NCBI GenBank assembly: GCA_018398815.1
Contig: CM031601.1
Location: 34,468,306 to 34,532,305, forward strand
Source: Conus ventricosus
Taxonomy: Eukaryota > Mollusca > Gastropoda > Neogastropoda > Conidae
Direction of reading: 5' to 3'
DNA: 64,000 nucleotides
Shown: positions 1-11,499 of the stretch, piece by piece
How the letters are laid out: every line of letters begins with the position of its first letter
Numbering within the stretch: the first letter of the stretch is position 1
Made by a program: the position numbers and the translations under genes
Notes under the pieces: model-generated
Told to the model about the DNA's origin: nothing
The model's database searches: none
What the model saw: only the letters and a program-made list of their open reading frames with translations

Positions 1-1202
1 CATGGAAAAGTAGATAATTCTCCATGTTCCAATCAGTGATGGAAAGAGACCATTACAGTCACATTGAGCATGTTTGTTGCATACTTGAGAACTTTTTCTG
101 TTTCTGTTGGGATATATCATTGACCACACAATACAGAAAAAAGTGAAAAAGCAGCAAAGACAGTTTTAGTTGAATAGGTGAAAACGGCGTTCACTTGTGA
201 ATTCAAGATCAGAATGACTATATCTTTAATCATACAGTGAAAATGCATGTCAGAATTAGTAGCATTATGTATAGGAGCACTGTTGTTACAGCTAGAATAT
301 CGCCAGGTTTCGGTCAAGACCGTCAGTATAAGAAAATTACCTTGACCATGGCATTTGAAGGTTAAGATGACCCCAAATGGACAAAAGGATACCAGAAATG
401 AACTCAGCACACCAAATTCAGTTGAATTAGAAGTGTTACAAGTGTATATATTGTGAAAAACACAAAAGTTAGGATTTTCACGGTGGCGGGTGGCGGCCAT
501 ATTTGAATCGGCCATTACGCAAAATGTACCAGGGTGGTGCCCGATCACCTCCGTGATTTTTCATGTCTAGGTGCCCCTTGACTCAAATCAAGTGAGAAAT
601 TCTCCTAACACCATAATGTACACGGGACTTATAGCCAGGTACAGGACTAATTAGACCTCTGTCCTTTTGGCATCACGCAATTTATACGTGTATACAATTA
701 TTTTATCAAAATTATCAAACTCAAGCAAATCACTTATAATGACTCACAGACTAAACAATCCTTTCTACGATTGCGACAGTGTACTTTGATATGCAAATAT
801 ATCTATCACTGAGTCGGTATAGGACTAGTGATCTCAATTCTCTTCTCTAGTCTGTCCGGATAAGACAAACCAATTACATACGACTAAATCTTCTTCTCAA
901 AACGATTGTATATAACCATACAAGAAAATATGTCTGCAAAGTGGGCCGATTTCTACCTGACAGCTATATCCAAAGTGATATTGGAGCACTTCACAATAGA
1001 CTAATGAAATTTACGACATAAAAAGATTAATTTGGATTTTGTATAAGCTGAAAGAACTATCTAATGCTACACTATGAGGGACTAGTGTGCACCTAAGGAG
1101 AATCTGGGCTCCACCCAACCTCCCGCATCCGAAGTGAAGGAGGGACAATGATTGTCCGCAAAGCCGGAGCTATATGAAGGCGAACCGAGGGATCGAACGT
1201 AT
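1..1202. other. Intronic sequence, no recognised gene
   Basis: No WDR19 exon or known domain is visible. A 143-codon open frame on the minus strand at 117-548 has no recognisable domain and looks like part of an interspersed repeat around 460-560. If the LTR signals at 1203-1340 are real, the part next to them would be the 5' internal region of a minus-strand retrotransposon. Confidence 0.4.
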
Positions 1203-1345
1203 CCCACCGCTGCCACCAATTTATGTCACGCCGAATGGTGTGACGGCTGTTCAGTTCACCTATCGCTCGACAACTTCACATCCAACCGATCACACCCACT
1301 CTTCACGACAGAAGCAAAATAAACAATTCACAATTTATTAACGAA
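1203..1345 (-). mobile_element. Possible LTR-retrotransposon LTR end and primer binding site
   Basis: On the minus strand a stretch ending in TGACATAAAT is followed at once by TGGTGGCAGCGGTGGGAT (+ strand 1201-1218). TGG directly after an LTR end is the usual layout of a tRNA primer binding site. About 100 bases upstream on the same strand there is an AATAAA-type signal (near 1330-1340), as expected inside an LTR. No gag or pol coding and no second LTR were found, so the element is truncated or the call is wrong. The far boundary of the putative LTR could not be placed. Confidence 0.3.
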
Positions 1346-3929
1346 TGTGTGTGTGTGTGGACGTGTTGGATGATCGTTTTTGCGTTTGAATGAAGGAAAA
1401 TAAATGTGTGAAATAAATGAAATTTGAAGAAAAGTTTGTCCTTATCTGGCACGGGCACTATGGTGTTAATGTCTGGGAAGAATAGACAGTCCTCATCACG
1501 ACTAGTGAAGTTATCTGCTCCTGCAGTTCTTCAGGTCCGGATCCCCATCATGAAGTACAGTAGCGTAGCGTAGATCTGATCGATCGGCCCACAATGCGTA
1601 ACCTGCACAGGAGCCTTATATTGGAGTATTTCTTCACCGATGTTATAAATTGCCCGGCAGAACTATTGTAGTTATGTAAATTGTATGACAAGATCTAAGA
1701 CAAACATGACAACACTGATGAATACAATCTAGTGTGTGGTGTCATGTTTGCAATGTCTACTGCGGGCACAATGATACAGTAAAGATGTAGATGGGATGTA
1801 ACATTAAGTGATCGATGTCACCCGATCAACCTCAGGTGCACAGCATCCCATCTGAAAAGTTAAATTAACATATTATTTGCAATGCACGACTGAAACGATT
1901 GTAATAAGTATAGGCTCAATCAATGTGTTTACTAAACATATTACGAGCATGAACCCTGATAAACAGTGCGAGAATCTTCGCATATCAAACTATACATGAA
2001 TTCAATAAGTTATTCAACCAAAAATCATCTTTTCCATATTTCTAATCTAACAGCATAACACAATATCGGAGTGTGTAGCCACACTCACTCAAAGAATAGA
2101 AGATGCGACGAGCGTGGACCCAAGGCTCTCGCAACGCCAATGTCACCAGCTGGCCTCCCGGTCAGAACTGCACGGACGATGTTCCGAAGGCCGGTGCCGC
2201 AATGATGCAGTGCTGGGATCTGTCCAGGCTGACCGGAGCTCTCTTAGGTGGACACTCTGGTAGGGCGATGGTCCGCGGCTGCACCTAAAACGAAGGCGGG
2301 TCACAGAGGGAAGAAAACCGTTGACGGCAATGGATGACTAGATCGCTGCAAGTCCGGCTGACGAAGCCTTATTATGTACTGTTGGCAGGATCTATCGAAG
2401 TCCTGGTGTTCTCAACTGCACATCAGACCTCAAGAGAGTGTCTAGAATGAATTCCATTCGTTCCGGGCTTGCTGTATGGGCAAGGAGGGATGTCTCTTCT
2501 CAAAACGGCTCTCTGCTGTTGGCGATGTGTCCTCTCTTGACTCGTTCCCTTCAGTAACTGTCTTTTAGTTTCGTTATCGCGTATGAATAATCGTATCTAG
2601 GGATGCGATGAGAAAATAAAGTTCCTTGACTATTTTGGACAAACACAGCATTTGACAGTTTCCGAACGATGCTGGTTCACGGAATAAGAACACACAACTT
2701 AAATGAAGAATAATATGTGAAATATTAAATCTGCTTCTGGCACAAAACAAAATAAAACAAACAATAAGAGCAGGTAGTCTTCCGAAGAAAATGACGTCAC
2801 GGCCTGCGCTACGCACCGTGACGTAAAGAATTTGTGATGAAGTATGTTGAGTCTTGGAACAAGTTTGACGACAATCTAAAGTGTTAGGTCGTGAGCCTTA
2901 CCATGTTACAGCCTCTAACATAATGAGACTGGCATATATTAAGAGTTAAGAAGAATTATGGCCCAGTCATTTAGTCTCTGACCAGAATGGAATGAAAGCA
3001 ACATGTTCATCATTCTGTCCTCATCAGTTGGCAATGAAAAAAAAAAAAGTTCTCTGGCCTTCATATCTTGTTGTCTTGATCACCTCAGTTTTGATTTCCT
3101 CTCTACCTCTGTGCCATTGGTTAGATCATGTCAGAGTCATCAGTACTGGCAAGTTCGTGGAGTTGTTTCTTACTGATATGGTGGCACCTTCCACATGAGG
3201 ATGCTCTCTCATGCGTGCTCTGCAATCGAGCAATTATTGTCATCAGTAGGGGGCTTTGTACCTTGTCTCATGTGGATATTGGATCAGAAAAGGCACCACT
3301 GAACTTCACGAAAGGGACTCCACAACAGAGCATGGCTGTTTCAGTGGGTAGCCTGATGACCACTTGATACCGACTGCTTCCTTTGGAATGCTGTCACCGG
3401 CAGTGCAACAAGACAAAACCAGGACATGGCTGGGGGGAGCTGGAATGAGAGGAGCCGGAGTAATGCCGCTGATGTGGTACAGAAGGGGAGACCAAAAACA
3501 AACAAAAAATGAAGAAGGAGAAAAAAAAATTCTGGAGAGCTTCCGGGTTCATACACTTTGCCCCTTCAAGAGCTCTGAACCTTGGATTGACTCCCAGGTC
3601 CGTTTATTGTTGGCAGTTCCTCTCCAGTTTCCTGCAGTGAAGGAGCTACTTGTCCAGTCATGATTCAGGAGGTGGCATTAACTATTAAGGTCTGGAATCT
3701 GTGTCTGCACATCAGTCTGTTGTGTGGAGATGTTGAAAATGTGTGATAACAGGTGAAAGATGCTCTCTTGTAGTTGTCATGAAGTTGGCCTTAATCAAGG
3801 AACAAAAAGCTAAGAACCATCTTACAGAATAGTTTCCCAGAGAGATGGTTTGATTTCTCTTGCTCTCTCTGTTATTGACAGAACTGCTCTGGAAGCAGAC
3901 CTACAGTTTTGTTTATTTTTTGTCTTTAG
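1346..3929. other. Intronic sequence, no recognised gene
   Basis: AT-rich sequence with short open frames only. 2100-2820 is more GC-rich and may be the rest of the putative LTR element, but nothing in it is recognisable. The last bases before 3930 form a pyrimidine-rich splice acceptor ending in TCTTTAG. Confidence 0.4.
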
Positions 3930-4158
3930 GGAAAGGTGGGAGATTTGCTGCCCAAAATCGTCTCGCCCAAGATCCACTCACAGTACGCCAAGGCCAAGGA
4001 GGCGGATGGCCTCTACAAGGAAGCTTTGGTGGCCTATAAGTCGGCCAAGGAGTGGGACAATGTCATCCGTCTCAACTTGGAGTTTCTCAACAATCCTGAA
4101 GAGGCTGTCAAGATTGTGCAGGAAACCAAAAGCATTGAAGGGCAAAATTGGTGGCCAA
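3930..4158 (+). CDS. WDR19: WDR19/IFT144 exon (first visible)
   Basis: WDR19 (IFT144) is a core subunit of the IFT-A complex, which drives retrograde intraflagellar transport and ciliary entry of membrane proteins. The exon encodes about 76 residues of the C-terminal helical-repeat region. It starts after TTTAG with [20 protein letters not shown], followed by [40 protein letters not shown] and [11 protein letters not shown]. This agrees closely with the animal WDR19 family (KAKEADGRYKEA and LNNPEKAVNIVRETQS in vertebrates, from memory). It ends at GGCCAA before GTGAGT in phase 2, matching the next exon at 16725. One base appears to be missing near 4141: as written the frame reads QNWWPS, while a one-base shift gives the family-like KLVAK. 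This is more likely a sequencing indel than a pseudogene mark. The gene runs on the + strand through the whole window and is partial at both ends. Confidence 0.93.
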
Positions 4159-4556
4159 GTGAGTGTGGAGATTTATCTCAGAATAGAATAACATTATGGA
4201 AGGTAATGCTTCTTTGAAATTGTGTGTGTATACTTGTATATATGATTCTGTTCCAGTGGTGATGGGTTTTGTAGGTTAAACCCCTAACTTTAATTTACAT
4301 GTTTGTAGAAATGGAAATTCTCTCATTTTTTCATTAACCTTGCTGTCTCATCCTCTGTGCCTCTTCAGTGGTATTGCATCTATGATGCTCATTTTGGTTC
4401 CCTGTTCATGTCCACAGTCTGGCTTGTCCCATTTAAACCCTGTCACTGGAAATCCACATGGAGCAGTCAATGTGAAGTCATAGGGCAACCCATCAGAGGA
4501 GACACTGCAATACAGACGAATCACTTTGGTGCCCAGCAGTGCTTGTTCTGATCCAA
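4159..4556 (+). other. WDR19 intron start, no recognised element
   Basis: Begins with a good splice donor (GTGAGTGTGG). No further gene or repeat family was recognised before the SINE copy at 4557. Confidence 0.5.
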
Positions 4557-5275
4557 CATATGCAGGACACCACCTACTACCTCTTCACACAAATGATTGC
4601 GTAGTCACCGGGTCCGCATGAGTGAGCTCTCCCTCCGTTTGGCATCTCCATGTCCATCCACAACAGTAACTTGCTGATACCATCAACATGAATTTTGCTG
4701 AGGGTAAAGACATGGAAAAGAAATCCGACCTTGATACCATCAACATAAATTTTGCTGAGGGTAAAGACATGGAAAGGAAATCCGATCTAGATACCATCAA
4801 CATGAATTTGCTGAGGGTAAAGACATGGAAAGGAAATCCATCCTGAAGTCATCAGGAGAGTAGGGCATGAAAGGCCACAGAATTTGACTTTTTTTTTGAC
4901 TGATGAGGATGATGATGATGATATGGATTTCCATTCTAGTGTGAGACTGCATAACAGAGTTGTACATATGCTTATTGTCGTAATATAACTGGGCATGAAC
5001 CAGGCCTGAGAAATACAGACATCTGGAACGTTAAAAAATTTGAGCAACACTGCAGTGTTAGAAAATTTGATCAACACCGTTAGAGACACATCCATTAAGT
5101 GGATGAAACTCAACTGTGTGGTTCCAGTCTTTCCTGGGGAGGGCATAGCAAACTCAGCTCAGGGTAGGAGCCAGAGAAATCCTGCAAATTAAAGGTTCTG
5201 ATAGGAATCAAACTCACAACCTCCCACCTGTGGGTCCATGCCGCTAACCATTTCATCATGACAGCTGGTGAAAAG
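4557..5275 (-). mobile_element. tRNA-derived SINE copy (decayed)
   Basis: The same segment order occurs at 58033-58648 (and in degraded form at 37370-37920): a CAGGACACCACCT block, a GTGAGC...CTCC...CCA block, a GGCATGAAAGGCC-like block, a variable GATGAGGATGATGATG tract, then an AAGTGGATGAAACTC block and a tRNA-like head. On the minus strand the head reads ATGAAATGGTTAGCGGC (A-box-like, near 5245) and GAGTTTGATTCC (decayed B box, near 5205). The SINE is interrupted by the 57-bp tandem repeat at 4676-4846. The tRNA head places its 5' end on the right, so it lies antisense to WDR19. Confidence 0.7.
4676..4846. repeat. 57-bp tandem repeat, three copies
   Basis: The motif GATACCATCAACAT starts at 4676, 4733 and 4790, giving an exact 57-bp period. 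Each unit continues TTTGCTGAGGGTAAAGACAT and a GGAAAAGAAATCC-like tail. Because 57 is divisible by three, an open frame runs through it on the minus strand with a repeated 19-residue unit, but there is no other sign of coding. It sits inside the SINE copy and probably arose by local slippage there. Confidence 0.9.
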
Positions 5276-5971
5276 GAATTTTTGGTATTGTCTTTTTTGC
5301 AACACGCCGCAAGAATGATCGCGGCGCCCGACTTACCACTCGGCAATGTGGGGCAAGTGATCTACCACTCAGGACACATTGCGAGAATGATAGCGATGGT
5401 CTTCTAAAAATAGAAATGACCGAATTTCCTTGAGAATATTTAACCAGTGATGTCAGCGTACAAATGCAGTCCTTCCTATGTCGTATTATACCAGTTAGCA
5501 GGCTACTAACAGTCGATTTCATTGGTTACTTTGAAGAGAAAGTAACTAACCGCTTGGCGTCTTCAAGCAAAAATCAGTGCTTGTTCGAAGTATGTCATTT
5601 TCAACGGAATCAAACAACAACAAAATAATTATTTTGACTTTTAAAACATTTATCATCATGAAGATGAAAGATAGCTCTATTTCGCTGTACAACAATAAAG
5701 TCACTTTCGGATTTAGGCTTTTTAAAGGAAAATTGATTAAAAATGGTCAAAATGAGGTGTCCTGAGGGAATTTGAGTGCTGTGACTGCAGTGTTAACTGG
5801 ACACATAGAGCTCAACGAGGGTCTGTGTTGATGGTGTTAACATCACAGGTGTGCAGGTTGTGAAGATAGTTGTTAAAGAAAAATCTCAATGGAACTCAAT
5901 ATAAAAAAACCCATCATCTTTCACTTCAAAGATTGTCATTCTTATGTTTGTCTTTTTTTTTTTGTACCCGG
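5276..5971. other. Intronic sequence, no recognised feature
   Basis: AT-rich intronic DNA. I see no exon, RNA gene or known repeat in it. Confidence 0.4.
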
Positions 5972-6165
5972 AATAGGCTTATGACACCACATGGAATCCT
6001 GGCATTCTCGTGGCTATTTGAAATCTGATTTTTCATGGCCATCTTCCTCTTTCTTTCAACTTTTTCTGGCCCTATTGACCTTGCTGGGCTCCACACTGTC
6101 TGACATCCTCAGTCAGTGTTGGGTGTACCCTAGGGAGCATCCTTTCTCCTGCTCTCTTCTGAATT
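5972..6165 (+). pseudogene. LINE reverse transcriptase fragment
   Basis: The + strand reads as a broken reverse transcriptase: AYDTTW at 5979-5996, then after a shift GHLPLSF, and at the end GCTLGSILSPALF (near 6118-6160). The same order (AYDTTW...GHLP...GSILSPALF) occurs in the longer LINEs at 53190-53400 and 63040-63245. It covers about 65 residues around the first catalytic aspartate (AYD). It is cut on both sides and lies next to the left end of the DIRS element. Confidence 0.75.
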
Positions 6166-6269
6166 ACCAAAGTAGTGAGATGTTCAGCTGTGTTTAATGA
6201 GGGTCCATGTCTTCTCGTTTTGCGTCTATATACTGGACCATGTGTCAGTACAATTAGCATTCTTCGGCA

Positions 6270-6395
6270 GTTTAGTCTGCTCGGACCTGGCCCGAAGGTG
6301 TTGTGTGGCTATGCTAGTGATAAGACCGTCACGTGGTGCGCCACCCACTGCGCCGTCGAAGTAGCCAGTGTCTTGCCTCCCTTACATCCTTCTCG
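6270..6395 (+). repeat. DIRS left inverted terminal repeat
   Basis: The segment with TTTAGTCTGCTCGGACCTGG, TGGCTATGCTAGTGATAAGAC, GTCACGTGG and GCCAGTGTC recurs as its reverse complement near 12760-12880 (GTTAGTCTGCTC, TGGCTAATGCAGTATAAGAC, GTCACGTG, GCCAGTGTC). The order and spacing are kept over more than 100 bases with scattered differences. Confidence 0.8.
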
Positions 6396-6999
6396 CTCGG
6401 CATGCCGTCCTAAGCATGTTAAGTCTTGTGCTCTGTTTTTCGCTTTCTCTTTTTACGTTGTTGTTAAGGAGAGCTTTGGGTTGGCTTCTTTGCTGGAGTT
6501 GTTGTGGCTGGCGCGGCTTACCCTTTCATTCTTGAGCCGGGTGGGGCTTTTGGTTTGGTGTGCTTTTTTCATTTGTTCTAAACACGCATCTCGCATTTGT
6601 GCCCTTTGTCTCGGTACTTCGTCGACTCGCCTTCCGCTCTGTGCGATCTTCGAAAGTTCGGAACTCCATTGCCGGTGTCTCCTGTCTCCTCTGGTGTGGC
6701 CTTGACAGCCCCTTGGTCATTCGTATCTCAGGTCCCTTACCGTCCATTTGACGCCAGTTTTCATCGAACTTGCACGGCGCCTCTCGGGTGCACTGGGCCC
6801 GGCGGTCGGGTTCCGCCATGTTTGTTTCGTCGGCCAAAATAACCGCGGTCATAATGGTCGAAGTCCTGCCGCGATCGTTTCTGTGTATCGGTTTCTTTTT
6901 CTTCACGGGCTGGGTCTCTCCCGAGGTTGGTTGAGCTCTGGTGTTCCATCGTGCCTCCGAGGTGGTCGACCGTGCGTTCGTGTCGGAGGTCGTGGGGGG

Positions 7000-9735
7000 G
7001 CCCACAAAGCCACCTCACTATAATCCTCCCCTAAACTTGACAGTAATAAAAAACTGTGCCCCAACTGGTGAGGGGACACGAAACGGCTCGAGGCGCTAAC
7101 TTTTCGGCAGTTGCTCTCTACCCCGGAGGGGACGCGTCGGCGTTGTCGTATTCCTCGGGACAAAAACCGCTCTCGCAACGATGATGCGTACGGTCGGTGT
7201 TAGAGGAGGGTTCCGGCAGGGTCGCGCGGTCCTTCTTTCACCCCCCGATTCCCTCTACCGACGGGTTGGTTACACGCATCGTCGCGATCGAAGTTCCAAC
7301 AGTCAGTCCCAGTCGGATGGACATCGGCTGGCCATGGCGATGTTTTTCATGTGCCTTCTTTCCTAAGCCCAAAATACAAGGCAAGGCTCCCATGAAAGGA
7401 CCTGCCCGTTCTAAAATCTGCACGTTCCACGACTGGTTCGCATAAGTTCGACTTCGACCCGGTAAGGGAACCTATCCTATCTGCTGCGGCCGGCGAATCT
7501 TCGGCCCATGGGGACCCTGACGAGAACCACGGACCGGAAAAGGGTGGCGATAGCGGACGGAATCACCGCCAACGTCTACCCGATCTATTGAGATCGTGCG
7601 CTAGCACCTCCCCACGAACGTCTCCCAGTTCTCATTCACGCTCGTCCCCAAACCGTGTCCGGGTACAGCCACGACCCGGACTCGAGGAGCGTCAACACTC
7701 CGGTGGTGGGTATGTGGCCTGTCTTTGGTGGTTCCCCACTGACCACAATCCCTGGCGGTCATGGTACGCTGGCGTCGTCTAGCTCGGATCTGCGCCTCAA
7801 CCCCAGTCGGTCGACCACCCCCAGATCGATCGTTCAATCTCCCCTTGGGGTACGGGACGTTGGGGAGCGGACTTTCTTCCGCTCCCCTTATTTGGGCAAA
7901 ATAAAACCCGCGGTACCCGTTCCTCGGGGGAGGATCGACCGCGTGGCCAGGGGGTATACTTTCGTCCCTTGGTTCATTACGGTCATCTCAGCCATCCCGT
8001 GCGACCACACGGCCAGGAGGCTCGGCGTGTCACACTCACGTCCCCTCTGCCTCGCAGGGGGGCCGTGCGCGGGGGACCCCACCGGAGATGAGGAAGGCAG
8101 TGCTCTCCTGGGTTGCGCCAAGGTTACCCGGGTCCCCGAGGAGAATCTGCTTGGGCCGGCCACTGCCCTTCGTTCTCCACGGGGACCGGTGGTTCTATAC
8201 CGAGAGGAATCTGTGGCTTTGCTCTGACTCTTCCCCTGACTCCATCTTTTGGTCTCATGTGGCAATTGGACCTACCAGGACTGGATCAACCTGGGCCCCC
8301 ATTCCTCTCAGGGCGCTGTCGATCGGCGGTCCCTAGTTTTCACGCGATTAAGGATCCACGGGGAGCGTCTCGTTCTTCCCCTCTTCCCATCGAGTTCACG
8401 ACTCCCACGCCACCCATGACCTGGGCCTCTCCTTCGATGGTTGGACCGTGAACTTACCCTTCACGTAACATACTGACCCACATCTGGAGGAGGGGCTTGA
8501 GGATTTCCTCCATGTTGGGGACCTTTCCTTGTGGTGAGCTGGCGCCCTACTGTTCTTGTTGTGGGGACATCCCCTGCCCTCTTACAACTATCGTCGCCCT
8601 TTTCCCGGTTCATGGGTCCCCCCTCTACCAGCGTTAAGGGCCAAGGATCGCCGCCCCACAGACCATCACTACTCTGTGGGACAGATCGGCCCGCTCTCGC
8701 CAGGGGTGCACATTGCCGTTCCCCAACGGGATTGACGTCTTAGATGCCCAACGCGGCCCAGTAGGAGTATTCATCAAGGACTCGCGTCAGGCCCCTCATG
8801 TCTTTGCTCTCTGTTTGCCAATCCGGAACAGGGAGATTGCAATTTCCCGGCTGACCTCAGGCTCAACTCCCATACGCCCCCCCGCCCTTCCCACATCACC
8901 TCTCTTTCTATCAAAAAACTGATAGGAGGGGGACTGATTCGCCTGGGCTTGGCATTCTGCTCACCACGCGGGGCTTGCCCTCTTTGACATGTTGCCTACT
9001 GCGAGCGGTGGTTAGCTGGCCTAAGGAGGGTGGCATTGTCTCTGCCGTACTTCATGTCCCGGGGACGACTCTGAGGCAGGATCCAGCCTGGTTGAGACCC
9101 CCTTATGCGTTGTCTGTCAACAAGGATAGCGCACCAACCTTGGGGCTGCGGCGGGACAGTGCAGCCAGTGAGTCACTTTACATATGCCTTCGGGCAGTGA
9201 GAGGATGCCTTGCTATCTCAGGCCCAATCTCTACCCAGCGCTCAGGCGGCATTACGAGGCATTCCGGGTCAGGCGCAGTCGCGTTTTCGGTGGACTTTCC
9301 TATGCGGGGATTAAACAGGCCGTCGAGGAGCGCAAACTGGCCGCGTCTTTTGCGACCACAACCCCTCGTTCAGCTTCGCCCTACTAGACCATTCTGTCGT
9401 CAGGCTCTACCCAAGCCAGACCCAAGCCTCCTACCCCAAGCAGCGTCCCAAGGCCCGCCAAACACCATTCGCCCAAATCGAAAAAAAACCCAAACAGATT
9501 TTTCGGTTCGGCGGCCAACAGGGCCGGCTCCTGGTACTAACCTCGAGGGGCGGGAAAGGTCAGTCTTCCCGTCACATACTCGGCCCCTCTGCCCCCTGGA
9601 GGCAGGTCTGACCCGGCGCTGCCACAGTGGGCCGGCGCATGGGTCTCAACCCTAGGGTGGTATCTGTTCATGCAGGTGGGGGTCGTCTACCTGGGCACAC
9701 GAAGGCCCTCCCTTCTGTCTCCCCTCTCCTTCCAC
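7000..9735 (+). pseudogene. DIRS gag-like region (broken)
   Basis: GC-rich sequence between the left inverted repeat and the reverse transcriptase. In DIRS elements this is where the gag-like first ORF lies. It breaks into many short open frames, the longest at 8975-9655 (226 codons), rich in proline, serine and arginine. No zinc knuckle or other domain was seen, so the assignment rests on position and composition. Confidence 0.5.
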
Positions 9736-9739
9736 CGGC

Positions 9740-10350
9740 GATTCACATCCCGCCAGGCGGATGCCCTTAGCCGGGATAATCGAGGAGCTTCTCGGTAAAG
9801 GGCGCCATCAACGTGGTACCACACCCTACCCGGGGTTTTACTATCGTCTCTTTGTAGTCCCAAAGGCTCGGGCGGCTAGAGGGCCCATCCTCGGACCTTT
9901 CCCTCTCAACAGAATCTCAGCCAACAGATTCAAGATGGAGACCCCTGGCCCAGATCAGGGACGTCCATCCACCATTTGGATGGGCCACCTCTCTGAGATC
10001 TGAAAGAGGCCTATTTCAGATCCTAATCCATCCCGTTCCCACAGACGATACCTTCGATTTCGTTGGCGAGGCGGGTGTTTCAATTCAAGTGCCTCACCAT
10101 TCGGTACTTCCGGGCGAACTTCTCTTCACGATGGTTGTCAAGGTGTTGTGGCCCGCCCGTGCCAGACAGGAGACATTCCGCCTCCTTGGCTACCTCGCGG
10201 ATGGTCGTCTTGGCTCCCTTCTCAGGACCTAGCCCAAGCCCACACCTCCAAACTACTTCTTCTTTGCTCCTCTTGGGGTTCATCACCAACCCCTCAAAAT
10301 GCGAGCTCTCGCTGTCCAGTCAGCAATTTCACTTCCTGGGAATGAGTGAA
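9740..10350 (+). pseudogene. DIRS reverse transcriptase (frameshifted)
   Basis: Recognisable pieces in family order, spread over shifting frames: YYRLFVVPK (about 9840-9870), FPLNRIS..RFKMETP (9900-9945), DLKEAYF (9997-10017, the first catalytic aspartate region), RRYLRFRW (around 10045), FQFKCL (10079-10096), a damaged LLGYLAD (around 10180-10205, where intact DIRS elements have YLDD) and QFHFLGM (10325-10345). The YLDD centre is altered to YLAD, so the enzyme would be inactive even without the frameshifts. Confidence 0.82.
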
Positions 10351-10679
10351 ATAAAAAAACTTCGACACCCACCTCCATGGTTGTCTCCGACCCGGAGGTG
10401 GTCCGCGCGCCTAGGGGATAGCAAGTTTCCAACCTTCGCCTCTTCCCCTCACTTCGGCAGGACACTTTCCGCCTAATGGGGATGATGGAGTACCTGTCTC
10501 TCTCATTCCCTAGGGCAGAGTTCCAATGCGACAGCTTCAGAGGAGTTCCGCCGTCGTTGGTCCCCGGTCAAGACAGTGGAAACCAGACAATCCCCCTAGG
10601 GCCTAGGGTCGCTTTATGCCACGGAGAGTGGCCTCAGCCCATCACATGGCCCCCGGAAGTTCCATATCCCTCCCATCCC

Positions 10680-11275
10680 AGGCCTGGAACTTTTCACAGC
10701 GCTCAACTCGGGCTGGGGGGCCCATCTGGAGAGCAGTCTCGCTCGGGGAGTTTGGGATCCTCTGACTGATCGTCTTCACATCTACATCTTGGAACAGGAG
10801 GCTCGGTCAGGCGCGCCTCCTCCAATTCCTGTCCATAGGCGCCCACGATTTGTTCTCCTTTTCTCGGACAACCAACTTCTGGTAGCTTGTTACATCAACA
10901 AAGGGGGGGTGGGGGGGGGCACATACCATCGGCCTCTCCCTCCGTAAGAGGCCTCCTCGCTGGGGTCCACCTGGTGGTCACCCTTCGCGCGAGACACATA
11001 GCAGGGACTCACAACTCCTGGCTGTCTCTCTCGCGTCAAAGTCTGTCCTCCACACGGAATGGACCCTCAGCAGGGATTACCCTTTCAAATGTTGGGAACA
11101 TTGCGAGTCAGACAAGGTTCGAACCTGTTTGCCACTCTGTTCAACCATCGTGCTGCCAGTGTATGTGTCCCCGGTCACGGGACCCAGGCTTTCGCATCGA
11201 CGCCCTGGCCCTTCCTGGTCCGGGCCTTCATAGGCTTAAGCCTTTCCCTCCCTTCCGATCCTCCACAAGGTGAAT
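10680..11275 (+). pseudogene. DIRS RNase H and connecting region (frameshifted)
   Basis: The + strand gives ELFTALNSGWGAHLESSL at 10685-10740, then FSDNQLLVACYINKGG at 10862-10908 and LFATLFNHR near 11125-11155. These are the typical DIRS RNase H blocks (a small domain with SDN, followed by the DLFAT.FN linker). A run of G at 10902-10918 breaks the frame, so part of the damage may be homopolymer error. Confidence 0.78.
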
Positions 11276-11499
11276 AAGGGAAGGCGAGACTTCGAGAGAC
11301 CAAGGCTCATTCTCATTGCCCATGGTGGCCCACTCAGTCTGGTTCCCGGACTCAAGTCCCTCTCTCACGAACCCCTCTCCAGTTGAACACCAGGTATGGG
11401 ACATGCTCAGGCAACACGTTCGGGCCTCCCTCACGCCAATCCCCAGATTCTTCACCTCCACGCATGGATTCTGTGTCAGCCGGCTGCGAAACATCCAAT

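Noticed and set aside
117..548. 143-codon minus-strand gene
   Set aside because: No domain, no splice or promoter context, and the sequence looks like an interspersed repeat.
6175..7178. Overlapping open frames of 80-176 codons on both strands
   Set aside because: Shadows of GC-rich DIRS terminal sequence with no domain.
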